14,729 nt of DNA. Origin: JBCDIQ01 sp039024295 (GTDB taxonomy: Bacteria; Bacteroidota; Bacteroidia; J057). The stretch is from contig JBCDIQ010000114.1 in assembly GCA_039024295.1 (NCBI GenBank), positions 1 through 14,729 on the forward strand, written 5' to 3'. A program made the translations under genes and the position numbers. The notes beneath the pieces were generated by a model that saw only the letters and a list, made by a program, of their open reading frames with translations, did no database searches and was not told where the DNA came from. Below, in pieces: positions 8,488 through 14,729 of this stretch. Position 1 is the stretch's first letter, and each line of letters begins with the position of its first letter.

Positions 8488-8682
8488 CTATTCATCAAAT
8501 TCATCATGCTCCAATTTCTGTATCCGTGCTTCTATCTGTTTTACTTTTCGATTTGTGAGCCACAGATAAATAAGAATGGCCGTGAAAATCACCAGCAAAA
8601 TGGATAACACCGAATATATTTTTTCGCTTCGTAGAAGCAATGATTTTTGTTGGAGCAGAAAAAAAGTTAGAGAACTAAGCAT
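8488..8682 (-). CDS. ccmD: CcmD-like small membrane protein
   Basis: This is a 64-residue protein from ATG 8682. A GTG at 8700 would add six residues and leave only 9 nt to ccmC, so that start is also possible. It has a hydrophobic first stretch (MLSSLTFFLLQQ) that may be a signal peptide, then SEKIY leading into one transmembrane helix (VLSILLVIFTAILIYLWL), then a charged coiled-coil tail (RKVKQIEARIQKLEHDE). CcmD-family proteins of Bacteroidota share this SxKIY-helix-basic-coil layout. In System I, CcmD helps release holo-CcmE from the CcmA-B-C complex. Its position between ccmC and ccmE supports the call; sequence alone would be weak. Confidence 0.75.
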   Translation of the reverse strand: MLSSLTFFLLQQKSLLLRSEKIYSVLSILLVIFTAILIYLWLTNRKVKQIEARIQKLEHDEFDE

Positions 8683-8709
8683 TAGTACGTGTTTATTCAC
8701 AAGATTCCC

Positions 8710-9486
8710 TTAAGAAACCCTTGCTTCGCGTTTGCGATAGGTCTTACTGGCAATCATATGGTCGAGTTTATACAGGCCAATGGATAAACGGCTTCTCATC
8801 TGGTACATCCATACTCCTAGAAGGATGAACCCCAGTGCACTTGGCCACAGAACCAGCCGGTAAATATTGGTTAGGTCTGCTTTGTCAAACAGCCCAGTAC
8901 TTTCCCCATCTGCCGTAGGATGAAGGCCTGGAAGCATACGGGGGATGATAAAAAACAGCGGAATCAAAGCTGCAAACGCAAAGATGTTGTAAACCGCCGC
9001 AATTTTAGCGCGTTGTTCCTCTTCATTAAAAGAGGATCGGAGCAGGAAGTACCCCAAGTAGATCAGCAGGGCAATCAGTGCGCAGGTCTGTGAAGGATCC
9101 CACACCCACCAAGCAGATACATCATTGGAGGGAATGGCAGCTCCCCAGCTCACCCGTGACCAGATGATGCCGGTGATCAATCCCAGGATACAAAACATCA
9201 CGCCCAGCCCGGCTGCTTCTCTCGCACGGATGTCCATCATCAGGGGATGGCTGGTCTTTTTTTCCAGGTCTGGGTCTACTTGCCGTAGGTACTTGATGCT
9301 TTGTACCACCGAAACGCACATCAGAACCACCGTGGTAAACCACATAGGCACGTGGTAGAAGACATTACGGCTGCTTTGCTCAAGGGTAGGCAACTCTGGT
9401 ATAGAAGCAGTCAGGCCATAGATCAGGGCATACCCGATTAGGCCAATTGCCACGATTTTGTACCAGTTTTCTTTAATCACCTGCAT
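8710..9486 (-). CDS. ccmC: Heme handling protein CcmC (CcsA family)
   Basis: CcmC loads heme onto CcmE at the outer face of the inner membrane. The protein is 258 residues from ATG 9486 (the in-frame TTG at 9495 would add only three), with about six transmembrane helices. The WWD motif is at W126-W127-V-W129-D130-P131. The two flanking heme-ligand histidines are visible as His45 in NVFYHVPMW and His189 in MLPGLHP. Length and motif order match CcmC rather than the longer CcmF. It is the promoter-proximal gene of the ccm run; ccmD follows after 27 nt. No ccmA or ccmB lies on its upstream side, where a divergent gene begins instead. Confidence 0.92.
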   Translation of the reverse strand: MQVIKENWYKIVAIGLIGYALIYGLTASIPELPTLEQSSRNVFYHVPMWFTTVVLMCVSVVQSIKYLRQVDPDLEKKTSHPLMMDIRAREAAGLGVMFCILGLITGIIWSRVSWGAAIPSNDVSAWWVWDPSQTCALIALLIYLGYFLLRSSFNEEEQRAKIAAVYNIFAFAALIPLFFIIPRMLPGLHPTADGESTGLFDKADLTNIYRLVLWPSALGFILLGVWMYQMRSRLSIGLYKLDHMIASKTYRKREARVS

Positions 9487-9559
9487 AAACTGCAATTTAC
9501 ATATAAAAAACTGAATATGATAGTTAGAAGTATGACTAACAACAGTTAAAAATGTTGGG

Positions 9560-9592
9560 CAAATTTAGCCATTTATTTTGCTTTGCCGTAAA
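9560..9592 (-). promoter_or_regulatory. Bacteroidota-type promoter-like element for ccmC-D-E-F
   Basis: On the minus strand, TAAATTTG (9560-9567) matches the -7 consensus TAnnTTTG exactly. TTTACGG (9586-9592) lies upstream, so its TTTA is 21 nt from the -7 box, an acceptable -33 position. The ccmC ATG follows 73 nt downstream. The element lies in the 131-nt gap between the divergent ccmC and FGE-like genes. Consensus match only. Confidence 0.45.
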
Positions 9593-9617
9593 TAGAAAAG
9601 AACACTAACTTTCCTGT

Positions 9618-10634
9618 ATGTTCACAAGAAGAAGTATCAATTTTTTCATTGGCCTGATCATCTTGATGTTGATCGGTGGAGGAGGTTTGATTTATTGGTC
9701 AGGCAAGCAATATGACGAGCTGGTCTTAGCGGGCGATATTGCCTTGAAGGAGGGCAACCGTAAGCGTGAGGCCCTTGATCTGTACAATCAGGCCAAAGAG
9801 ATGAAGCGTACGCCTGAGCTCCAAGAAAGAATTGACCAGCTTGAAGCAGACGTTTTTGAGATGGAACAATTGTTTCTGTCAAACCTGGAATATGTTGATG
9901 GGGGAACTTACATCATGGGAAATGATTTTAATGACATGGAAAAACCCACCCATGAAGTTCGGGTAAGCGGTTTTTTTATGGGAAAATATGAAGTTACCAT
10001 TTCTGAATTTGCCCATTTTGTAGAGAAAACTGGCTACAAATCAGAAGCAGAGCGTGTCGGAGGAAGTGAAGTGGTCTCAGGCGATAAGTGGGTATTCACC
10101 GAAGGCGTCTCCTGGCAACACGATGAATTTGGCAATACAAGGGCTGAAATGGATTGGTCCCGTTATCCGGTGATCCATGTCAGTTGGTATGATGCCAGTG
10201 CCTATTGCAAATGGGTTTCTGAGCAAACGGGGTACACCTTCCGGCTGCCCCGGGAAGCAGAATGGGAATATGCAGCCCTTGGCGGGATTTATGCGACGCC
10301 ACATACCTACGCAGGAGGAGAAACCCCCCAACAGCTGGGCTGGTACCAGGGAAATTCAGATAGGAAAGTTCATCCCATTGGTCAGCTACAATCCAATGAG
10401 GTCAACCTTTTTGATATGAGTGGAAACGTATGGGAGTGGTGCCATGATTGGTACAACCTGTATCCTGCTTACAAACAAATTAATCCAGATGGTTCTTCCA
10501 CTGGTACTGGGAGGGTGATTCGTGGGGGATGCTGGATACGAGGCGAACGAGCCATGGAAGTAACCGCCCGCGGGAACTACGCACCTAAACGTACGTTTGG
10601 TCACATTGGCTTTCGTGTGGTGAGGGAGCGGTGA
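9618..10634 (+). CDS. Membrane-anchored FGE-sulfatase (SUMF1)-domain protein, probably not an active formylglycine-generating enzyme
   Basis: The 338-residue protein starts with RR and one transmembrane helix (about 7-27), then a helical, partly coiled-coil segment (about 35-85), then the FGE-sulfatase fold (about 92-337). The fold's landmarks are all present: DGGTYIMGND, PTHEVRVSGFFMGKYEVT, YPVIHVSWYDASAYCKWV, FRLPREAEWEYAA, NLFDMSGNVWEWCHDWY, RVIRGGCW and the closing GFRVVRE. True FGEs carry a catalytic cysteine pair shortly after the RGGS(W/Y) motif. Here that stretch is IRGERAMEVTARGNY, with no cysteine; the only nearby one is Cys305, in place of the Ser of GGSW. It is therefore more likely a binding or structural member, like the GldJ/GldK type, facing the periplasm. 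There is no sulfatase gene nearby. It is divergent from ccmC and followed by a 117-nt gap. Confidence 0.85.
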   Translation: MFTRRSINFFIGLIILMLIGGGGLIYWSGKQYDELVLAGDIALKEGNRKREALDLYNQAKEMKRTPELQERIDQLEADVFEMEQLFLSNLEYVDGGTYIMGNDFNDMEKPTHEVRVSGFFMGKYEVTISEFAHFVEKTGYKSEAERVGGSEVVSGDKWVFTEGVSWQHDEFGNTRAEMDWSRYPVIHVSWYDASAYCKWVSEQTGYTFRLPREAEWEYAALGGIYATPHTYAGGETPQQLGWYQGNSDRKVHPIGQLQSNEVNLFDMSGNVWEWCHDWYNLYPAYKQINPDGSSTGTGRVIRGGCWIRGERAMEVTARGNYAPKRTFGHIGFRVVRER

Positions 10635-10705
10635 TGGGGCCTGTATTTACAGCGATTTTCACTCCACCTTACTTTATCTGTGAGTTGAGTTCCAGGAACG
10701 TTGAT

Positions 10706-10722
10706 AATCCTGTATCAGGATT
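10706..10722. repeat. Perfect 17-bp inverted repeat, candidate operator or short hairpin
   Basis: AATCCTG (10706-10712) and CAGGATT (10716-10722) are exact inverted copies around TAT. The site ends 29 nt before the ATG at 10752 in a 117-nt intergenic gap. It has no T-run after it, so a repressor site or 5'-leader hairpin fits better than a terminator. The word CCTGTAT also occurs at 10640-10646, inside a smaller palindrome CTGTA-TT-TACAG (10641-10652). Confidence 0.35.
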
Positions 10723-10751
10723 GAACCCTTCAATCGCTATACAAAATCATC

Positions 10752-11171
10752 ATGCTTTTTGACAAATTTAAAGGGAGATACATCCGGGTACTTGATTGGG
10801 CATTCTTTTCTAGTCAAGTTGAGGCTTCTGATGTTAAAAAATCATACGTAATAAGTGATGATTACAAATTGATTGGCACAACCATTTCTGGTGATTTATT
10901 GGCGATCAAAGGAAAATATTTGGTCCAAATTGATCATGAAAATCCAGTTCCTGAAGAAGATCTTCAACTTTCGGATGACCTTGAGTTGGTGAAGATTATT
11001 TTAAATGAAACTAAGCTGATTCCAGAATTCGAAGGCTGTGATGACATTAAAAAGTTAAAATCCATAAAAAAACAGATAAAAAAAGTCTGGAAAAAAGCTC
11101 CTGAGGTGATAAAAGATGATTTTGAAGAGGCAATAATGGAAATCGAAGATGAAATTGACTTTCTTAAATGA
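10752..11171 (+). CDS. Hypothetical protein, possible SUKH (SMI1/KNR4)-like fold
   Basis: This is a 139-residue soluble protein with no signal peptide or membrane helix. The middle (about 36-80: DDYKLIGTTISGDLLAIKG, then YLVQIDHENP, then LSDDLELVKIIL) faintly resembles the IG..GDLL...D(H)E...F pattern of SUKH-superfamily proteins, many of which are immunity proteins against nuclease and other toxins. The usual N-terminal part of that family is not evident, so I hold this loosely. The C-terminal half is highly charged and helical, with a basic run (KKLKSIKKQIKKVWKKAP) and an acidic end. The gene is visibly AT-richer than its neighbours: the 60 bases from 10801 hold 19 G or C, against 29 for 12001-12060 in hen1. 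hen1 starts 16 nt downstream, so the two are probably co-transcribed. An inverted repeat sits just upstream. Confidence 0.7.
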   Translation: MLFDKFKGRYIRVLDWAFFSSQVEASDVKKSYVISDDYKLIGTTISGDLLAIKGKYLVQIDHENPVPEEDLQLSDDLELVKIILNETKLIPEFEGCDDIKKLKSIKKQIKKVWKKAPEVIKDDFEEAIMEIEDEIDFLK

Positions 11172-11187
11172 GTGAAAAGATGATTAA

Positions 11188-12579
11188 ATGCTGCTAAACA
11201 TCACTACCACACATAAACCTGCCACAGACTTAGGATATCTGCTCCACAAGCACCCAGATAAATTTCAAACGGTTGAGTTATCCATTGGGAAAGCCCATGT
11301 ATTCTATCCTGAAAATTCCGACGAAAGGACAACGGCTAGCCTGCTATTAGATATCGATCCAATTGACATGGTGAGGGGCAGCAGGAAGGGTTCGAGAAAA
11401 GGATTTTCCCTGGGCCAATATGTCAATGACAGGCCTTACGCGGCATCTTCCTTCATGAGTGTTGCGATTGCCAAAGCATTTTCCACTGCTATGAATGGCA
11501 AATGCAGCAAGAAGCCTGAATTGGTGGAAAAAAAGATGCCGTTTGAAGTTCAGGTTTCTGTTCTACCCGCCCCAAAAGGAGGTGAACCGCTTATTCGTAA
11601 TATGTTTGAACCCCTAGGGTATTCAGTTGAGCTGAAGCGGCACATATTGGATGAAAAATTTACCAGTTGGGGCTTCAGTAAGTATTTCACTCTGAAGTTA
11701 AGGCATACGGTTACGCTTCAAGCATTATTATCCCATTTGTATGTGTTGATTCCTGTCTTAGACAATGATAAACACTATTATGTCAGCCAAAATGAAATTG
11801 ATAAGCTGTTAGCCAAAGGAAAGGGATGGCTGTCCGATCATCCTGAAAAAGAGCAAATTGCCAAGCGCTACCTCTTTAACCTGCACTCCCTTTCCCGACA
11901 AGCGCTAGAGCGGTTGAACGAAGGGGAGCAAGAAAAGGCAGAGGAGGAGAACCAAGAAGAGAAAAATAGGAAAGAAACCCTGCACCAAAAACGATTGGCC
12001 TTGGTAATGGAAAAACTCAAGGCTTCCGGTGCTTCTAGTGTACTTGATCTGGGCTGCGGAGAAGGAAAACTGATTCGGATGTTGCTCAAGGAGAAGCAGT
12101 TTACCAACATCACTGGAATGGATGTGTCCTATCAGGAGTTGCTGAAATGCAAGGAGCGGCTACATTGGGACGAAATGGCCCCCCGACAAAAAGAAAGGTT
12201 GACCCTGTTTCAAGGAGCATTGACCTACCGTGACAAAAGGCTAGACGGATTTGATGCGGCTGCCATTGTGGAGGTGATAGAGCACCTTGATGAAAATAGG
12301 CTAAGCTCATTTGAGCGAGTGGTATTTGAGTTTGCCAAACCTCAAACGGTGGTGTTAACTACTCCAAACGGAGAATACAATGTGCTTTTTGAAAAAATGG
12401 AAGCCGGGACCATGCGCCATACTGATCACAGATTTGAATGGACGAGAAAAGAATTTGAGTCCTGGGCAAGGCGAGTAGCAGAATTACACAATTATACGGT
12501 TGAATTCTTCCCCATCGGAGAAGAAGATGAAACTGTAGGCGCACCTTCACAAATGGCTCTTTTTAACCATGGAAATTAA
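11188..12579 (+). CDS. hen1: 3'-terminal RNA ribose 2'-O-methyltransferase Hen1 (bacterial, RNA repair)
   Basis: Bacterial Hen1 methylates the 2'-OH at the 3' end of a cut RNA before Pnkp seals it, so the repaired site resists a second cut; it works as a complex with Pnkp. The 463-residue length fits the family. Residues about 1-230 are the N-terminal domain that activates the Pnkp ligase. About 230-265 is a charged linker, and about 270-460 is the methyltransferase. The SAM-binding loop is VLDLGCGEGKL at 285-295. The Mn-binding set is E362, E365, H366 (EVIEH) and H414 (HTDHRFEW); its spacing of 3, 1 and 48 equals that of the Clostridium thermocellum enzyme (E366, E369, H370, H418). All key residues are present. 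The start at ATG 11188 is the first good one after the upstream gene. The end overlaps pnkp by 11 nt, which suggests coupled translation. Confidence 0.96.
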   Translation: MLLNITTTHKPATDLGYLLHKHPDKFQTVELSIGKAHVFYPENSDERTTASLLLDIDPIDMVRGSRKGSRKGFSLGQYVNDRPYAASSFMSVAIAKAFSTAMNGKCSKKPELVEKKMPFEVQVSVLPAPKGGEPLIRNMFEPLGYSVELKRHILDEKFTSWGFSKYFTLKLRHTVTLQALLSHLYVLIPVLDNDKHYYVSQNEIDKLLAKGKGWLSDHPEKEQIAKRYLFNLHSLSRQALERLNEGEQEKAEEENQEEKNRKETLHQKRLALVMEKLKASGASSVLDLGCGEGKLIRMLLKEKQFTNITGMDVSYQELLKCKERLHWDEMAPRQKERLTLFQGALTYRDKRLDGFDAAAIVEVIEHLDENRLSSFERVVFEFAKPQTVVLTTPNGEYNVLFEKMEAGTMRHTDHRFEWTRKEFESWARRVAELHNYTVEFFPIGEEDETVGAPSQMALFNHGN

Positions 12580-14729
12580 CGTACCTGAACTCTCACTGGT
12601 GTTACTGATCGGGGCTTCTGGCGCTGGAAAAAGTACCTTCGCCAGCAAGCATTTCGGTAAACATGAGGTTGTCTCCTCCGATGTTTGCAGAGGGATTGTC
12701 TCTAATGATGAAAATAGCCAAAGTGCTACAAAAGATGCGTTTGACCTGCTACAATTTATCATTGCCAAACGACTCAAAAATGGGCACCTAACGGTCGTTG
12801 ATGCTACGAATGTTCAGAAAGAATCTCGTAGAAATCTGATCAATCTGGCCAAGCAGTACCACACCCTTCCAGTAGCGATTGTATTAGACCTATCCCAGCG
12901 GGTGTGTGAAGACCGAAATGACCTTCGGGAGGACCGAAATTTTGGCAATCATGTGGTGAGGCAACAAAAGCAACAACTCAAAAGATCCATAAAAGGCCTT
13001 AAGCGGGAAGGATTTAAGAAAGTTTATGTTCTCAGAAGTGAGGAAGAGGTAAATGCTGTTGCTGGGATCCAAAGGGAAAAATTGTACAACGATAAAAAAG
13101 AACTTCGTGGTCCTTTTGACATCATCGGGGATATTCATGGCTGTTATGATGAGACCTTGCTACTTCTCGAGAAATTGGGATACAACATTTCTACTGTAGA
13201 GGATGATGGAAGAAACTATGGAATAGAAGTAAGCCATAGGGAAAACAGGCAGGTAATCTTCTTGGGAGACTTGGTAGACCGGGGGCCAAATTCGCCAGCT
13301 GTTCTAAAGCTGGTCATGAGCATGGTACGAAGTGGAAGTGCATTATGTGTGCCGGGCAACCATGACTTAAAGCTCCAAAAGAAACTGAGTGGTAGAAATG
13401 TCCAGCTTAAACACGGATTAGTGGAAACGATGGAACAACTGGAGCAAGAGTCTCCGGAGTTTAAGGCTGATGTCCGGGATTTTCTGTACAGCCTAATCAG
13501 TCATTACATCTTAGATGGGGGAAAATTAGCAGTTGCTCATGCTGGAATCAAGGAAGAAATGCAGGGGAGAGGTTCTGCTGCTGTAAGGGCATTCTGCTTA
13601 TATGGAGAAACCACCGGAGAGATTGATGAATTTGGGCTGCCGGTGAGGTATAATTGGGCGTTGGAATACAGGGGGAAAGCAAAAGTCGTATTTGGGCATA
13701 CGCCTGTCCCCAAGGCTGAATGGCTCAACAAAACCATAGACATTGACACGGGCTGTGTATTCGGCGGGGAGTTAACCGCCTTAAGGTATCCCGAAGAGGA
13801 ACTGGTTTCAGTCAAGGCTGCAAAAGTATATGCTGAACCTGTTAGGCCTTTAGAATTGGAAACGGAAGAAGCCTTAAGCCACCAGCAAGCACATGATGAT
13901 TTGCTAAATATTGAAGATGTAATTGGCAAAAGAATCGTGCAGACCCGCCTTCGAAAGAACCTGACCATCAGGGAAGAAAACTCAATCGCCGCGCTAGAGG
14001 TGATGAGTCGCTTTGCCATAAACCCCAAATGGCTTATCTACTTACCCCCAACCATGTCGCCTTGTGGAACCAGTGAACTGCCAGGGTTTTTGGAGCATCC
14101 AGAGCAGGCGATTAACTATTACAAAAAAAGAGGAATCGAACAGGTTGTTTGTGAAGAGAAACACATGGGCTCCAGGGCTGTGTTGGTGGTTTGTCAGGAT
14201 GAAACAGTTGCGCTGAAGCGTTTTGGGGTAAAAAATGAAGGAATAGGGGTTTGTTATACCCGCACAGGAAGAAACTTTTTCAATGACCAAGCCCTGGCGA
14301 CCGAATTCCTGGGCAGGGTACAAAAGGCGTTGACTGAAGCTGGATTTTGGGAGAAGTTCCAGACAAGTTGGGTATGCCTAGATACAGAGCTGATGCCTTG
14401 GTCTGCCAAAGCCCAATCTTTGTTGAAGGATCAATATGCAGCAGTTGGGACAGCCGCTAAAAACTCATTAGGTGCAGTGGAACAAGTACTCACCATGACC
14501 TTTGAAAGAGGAATTGAGGGCATTGAGCCTATGTTGCAAGCGTTTTCCCATAAGAAAAAGTCCGTTTCAAAATTTATCGAAGCGTACAGAAACTATTGTT
14601 GGGATGTGGCCTCAGTGGAAGATTATAAACTTGCGCCCTTTCATATTTTAGCGACGGAAGGGGCCGTGCACACGGATAAAGACCATCGGTGGCACATGGA
14701 ACACATCAAGGAAATTTGCCTGGCCGATG
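12569..14729 (+). CDS. pnkp: Polynucleotide kinase-phosphatase Pnkp with ligase domain (3' partial)
   Basis: Pnkp heals and seals RNA breaks. Its kinase phosphorylates the 5'-OH, its metallophosphatase removes the 2',3'-cyclic phosphate, and its ligase domain joins the ends with Hen1. The window holds 720 complete codons and cuts the ligase; family members are about 850-870 aa. Kinase: P-loop GASGAGKST at 15-23 (K21, S22), plus D38 and R41 (SSDVCRG). Phosphatase: GDIHG (D188, H190), GDLVDRG (D234, R238), GNHD (N264, H265), AHAG (H324), FGHTP (H377) and DIDTG (D393). These are the C. thermocellum metal and active-site positions shifted by one. Ligase: the nucleotidyl-transfer KxxG motif is K531-H-M-G, then CLDTELMPW and ATEGAV further on. 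All three activities look intact as far as visible. The start at ATG 12569 lies inside the hen1 end, with no Shine-Dalgarno site needed if translation is coupled. Confidence 0.96.
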   Translation, partial: MEINVPELSLVLLIGASGAGKSTFASKHFGKHEVVSSDVCRGIVSNDENSQSATKDAFDLLQFIIAKRLKNGHLTVVDATNVQKESRRNLINLAKQYHTLPVAIVLDLSQRVCEDRNDLREDRNFGNHVVRQQKQQLKRSIKGLKREGFKKVYVLRSEEEVNAVAGIQREKLYNDKKELRGPFDIIGDIHGCYDETLLLLEKLGYNISTVEDDGRNYGIEVSHRENRQVIFLGDLVDRGPNSPAVLKLVMSMVRSGSALCVPGNHDLKLQKKLSGRNVQLKHGLVETMEQLEQESPEFKADVRDFLYSLISHYILDGGKLAVAHAGIKEEMQGRGSAAVRAFCLYGETTGEIDEFGLPVRYNWALEYRGKAKVVFGHTPVPKAEWLNKTIDIDTGCVFGGELTALRYPEEELVSVKAAKVYAEPVRPLELETEEALSHQQAHDDLLNIEDVIGKRIVQTRLRKNLTIREENSIAALEVMSRFAINPKWLIYLPPTMSPCGTSELPGFLEHPEQAINYYKKRGIEQVVCEEKHMGSRAVLVVCQDETVALKRFGVKNEGIGVCYTRTGRNFFNDQALATEFLGRVQKALTEAGFWEKFQTSWVCLDTELMPWSAKAQSLLKDQYAAVGTAAKNSLGAVEQVLTMTFERGIEGIEPMLQAFSHKKKSVSKFIEAYRNYCWDVASVEDYKLAPFHILATEGAVHTDKDHRWHMEHIKEICLAD

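Noticed and set aside
13537..14028. 163-aa open frame on the minus strand
   Set aside because: It is fully inside pnkp, across conserved phosphatase residues, and its Ser-rich translation is typical of an antisense shadow.
12569..14729. Toxin or restriction-type nuclease hidden in the RNA-repair operon
   Set aside because: All visible residues of this frame are explained by the three Pnkp domains; no nuclease motif was seen in the operon part within the window.

Overview
The window looks like a piece of a Bacteroidota chromosome (Cytophagia/Saprospiria-like, moderate GC). The reasons are a very long CcmF next to a CXXXY-type CcmE and a CcmD with the family's Bacteroidota-like SEKIY/TM pattern, a typical ...CLFAQ signal-peptide end on an outer-membrane protein, weak or absent Shine-Dalgarno sites, and two promoter-like elements of the Bacteroidota type (TTTA/TTTG about 19-21 nt before TAnnTTTG).

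Layout, left to right. (1) 2-295 is the tail of a membrane protein whose start lies outside the window. (2) 422-3331 is a secreted or exported TPR plus CHAT-protease protein with a C-terminal membrane anchor and an intact His/Cys pair. (3) 3609-4898 is an outer-membrane beta-barrel gene made of two similar halves. It is broken by an in-frame TAA at 4629-4631, leaving a 340-aa CDS and an 88-codon orphan tail. (4) 4901-9486, minus strand, is a cytochrome c maturation operon in the order ccmC-ccmD-ccmE-ccmF, of the variant System I type with cysteine instead of histidine at the heme-binding position of CcmE. (5) 9618-10634 is a membrane-anchored formylglycine-generating-enzyme-like protein that appears to lack the catalytic cysteine pair. 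(6) 10752-14729 (and beyond) is a small AT-rich gene of unknown function (faint SUKH/SMI1-KNR4 resemblance), followed by hen1 and pnkp. These two encode a bacterial RNA-repair system that heals, 2'-O-methylates and reseals RNAs cut by ribotoxins. hen1 and pnkp overlap by 11 nt, and pnkp runs off the right edge inside its ligase domain.

Nothing here is a wholly unknown system on the evidence of sequence alone. The points most worth a second look are the nonsense codon in the duplicated beta-barrel gene, the unknown AT-rich gene directly upstream of the RNA-repair pair, the apparent export of a CHAT protease, and two promoter-like elements that share the same core words. No tRNA, rRNA, CRISPR array, insertion sequence or integrase was seen. 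No gene-free stretch exceeds about 280 bases.
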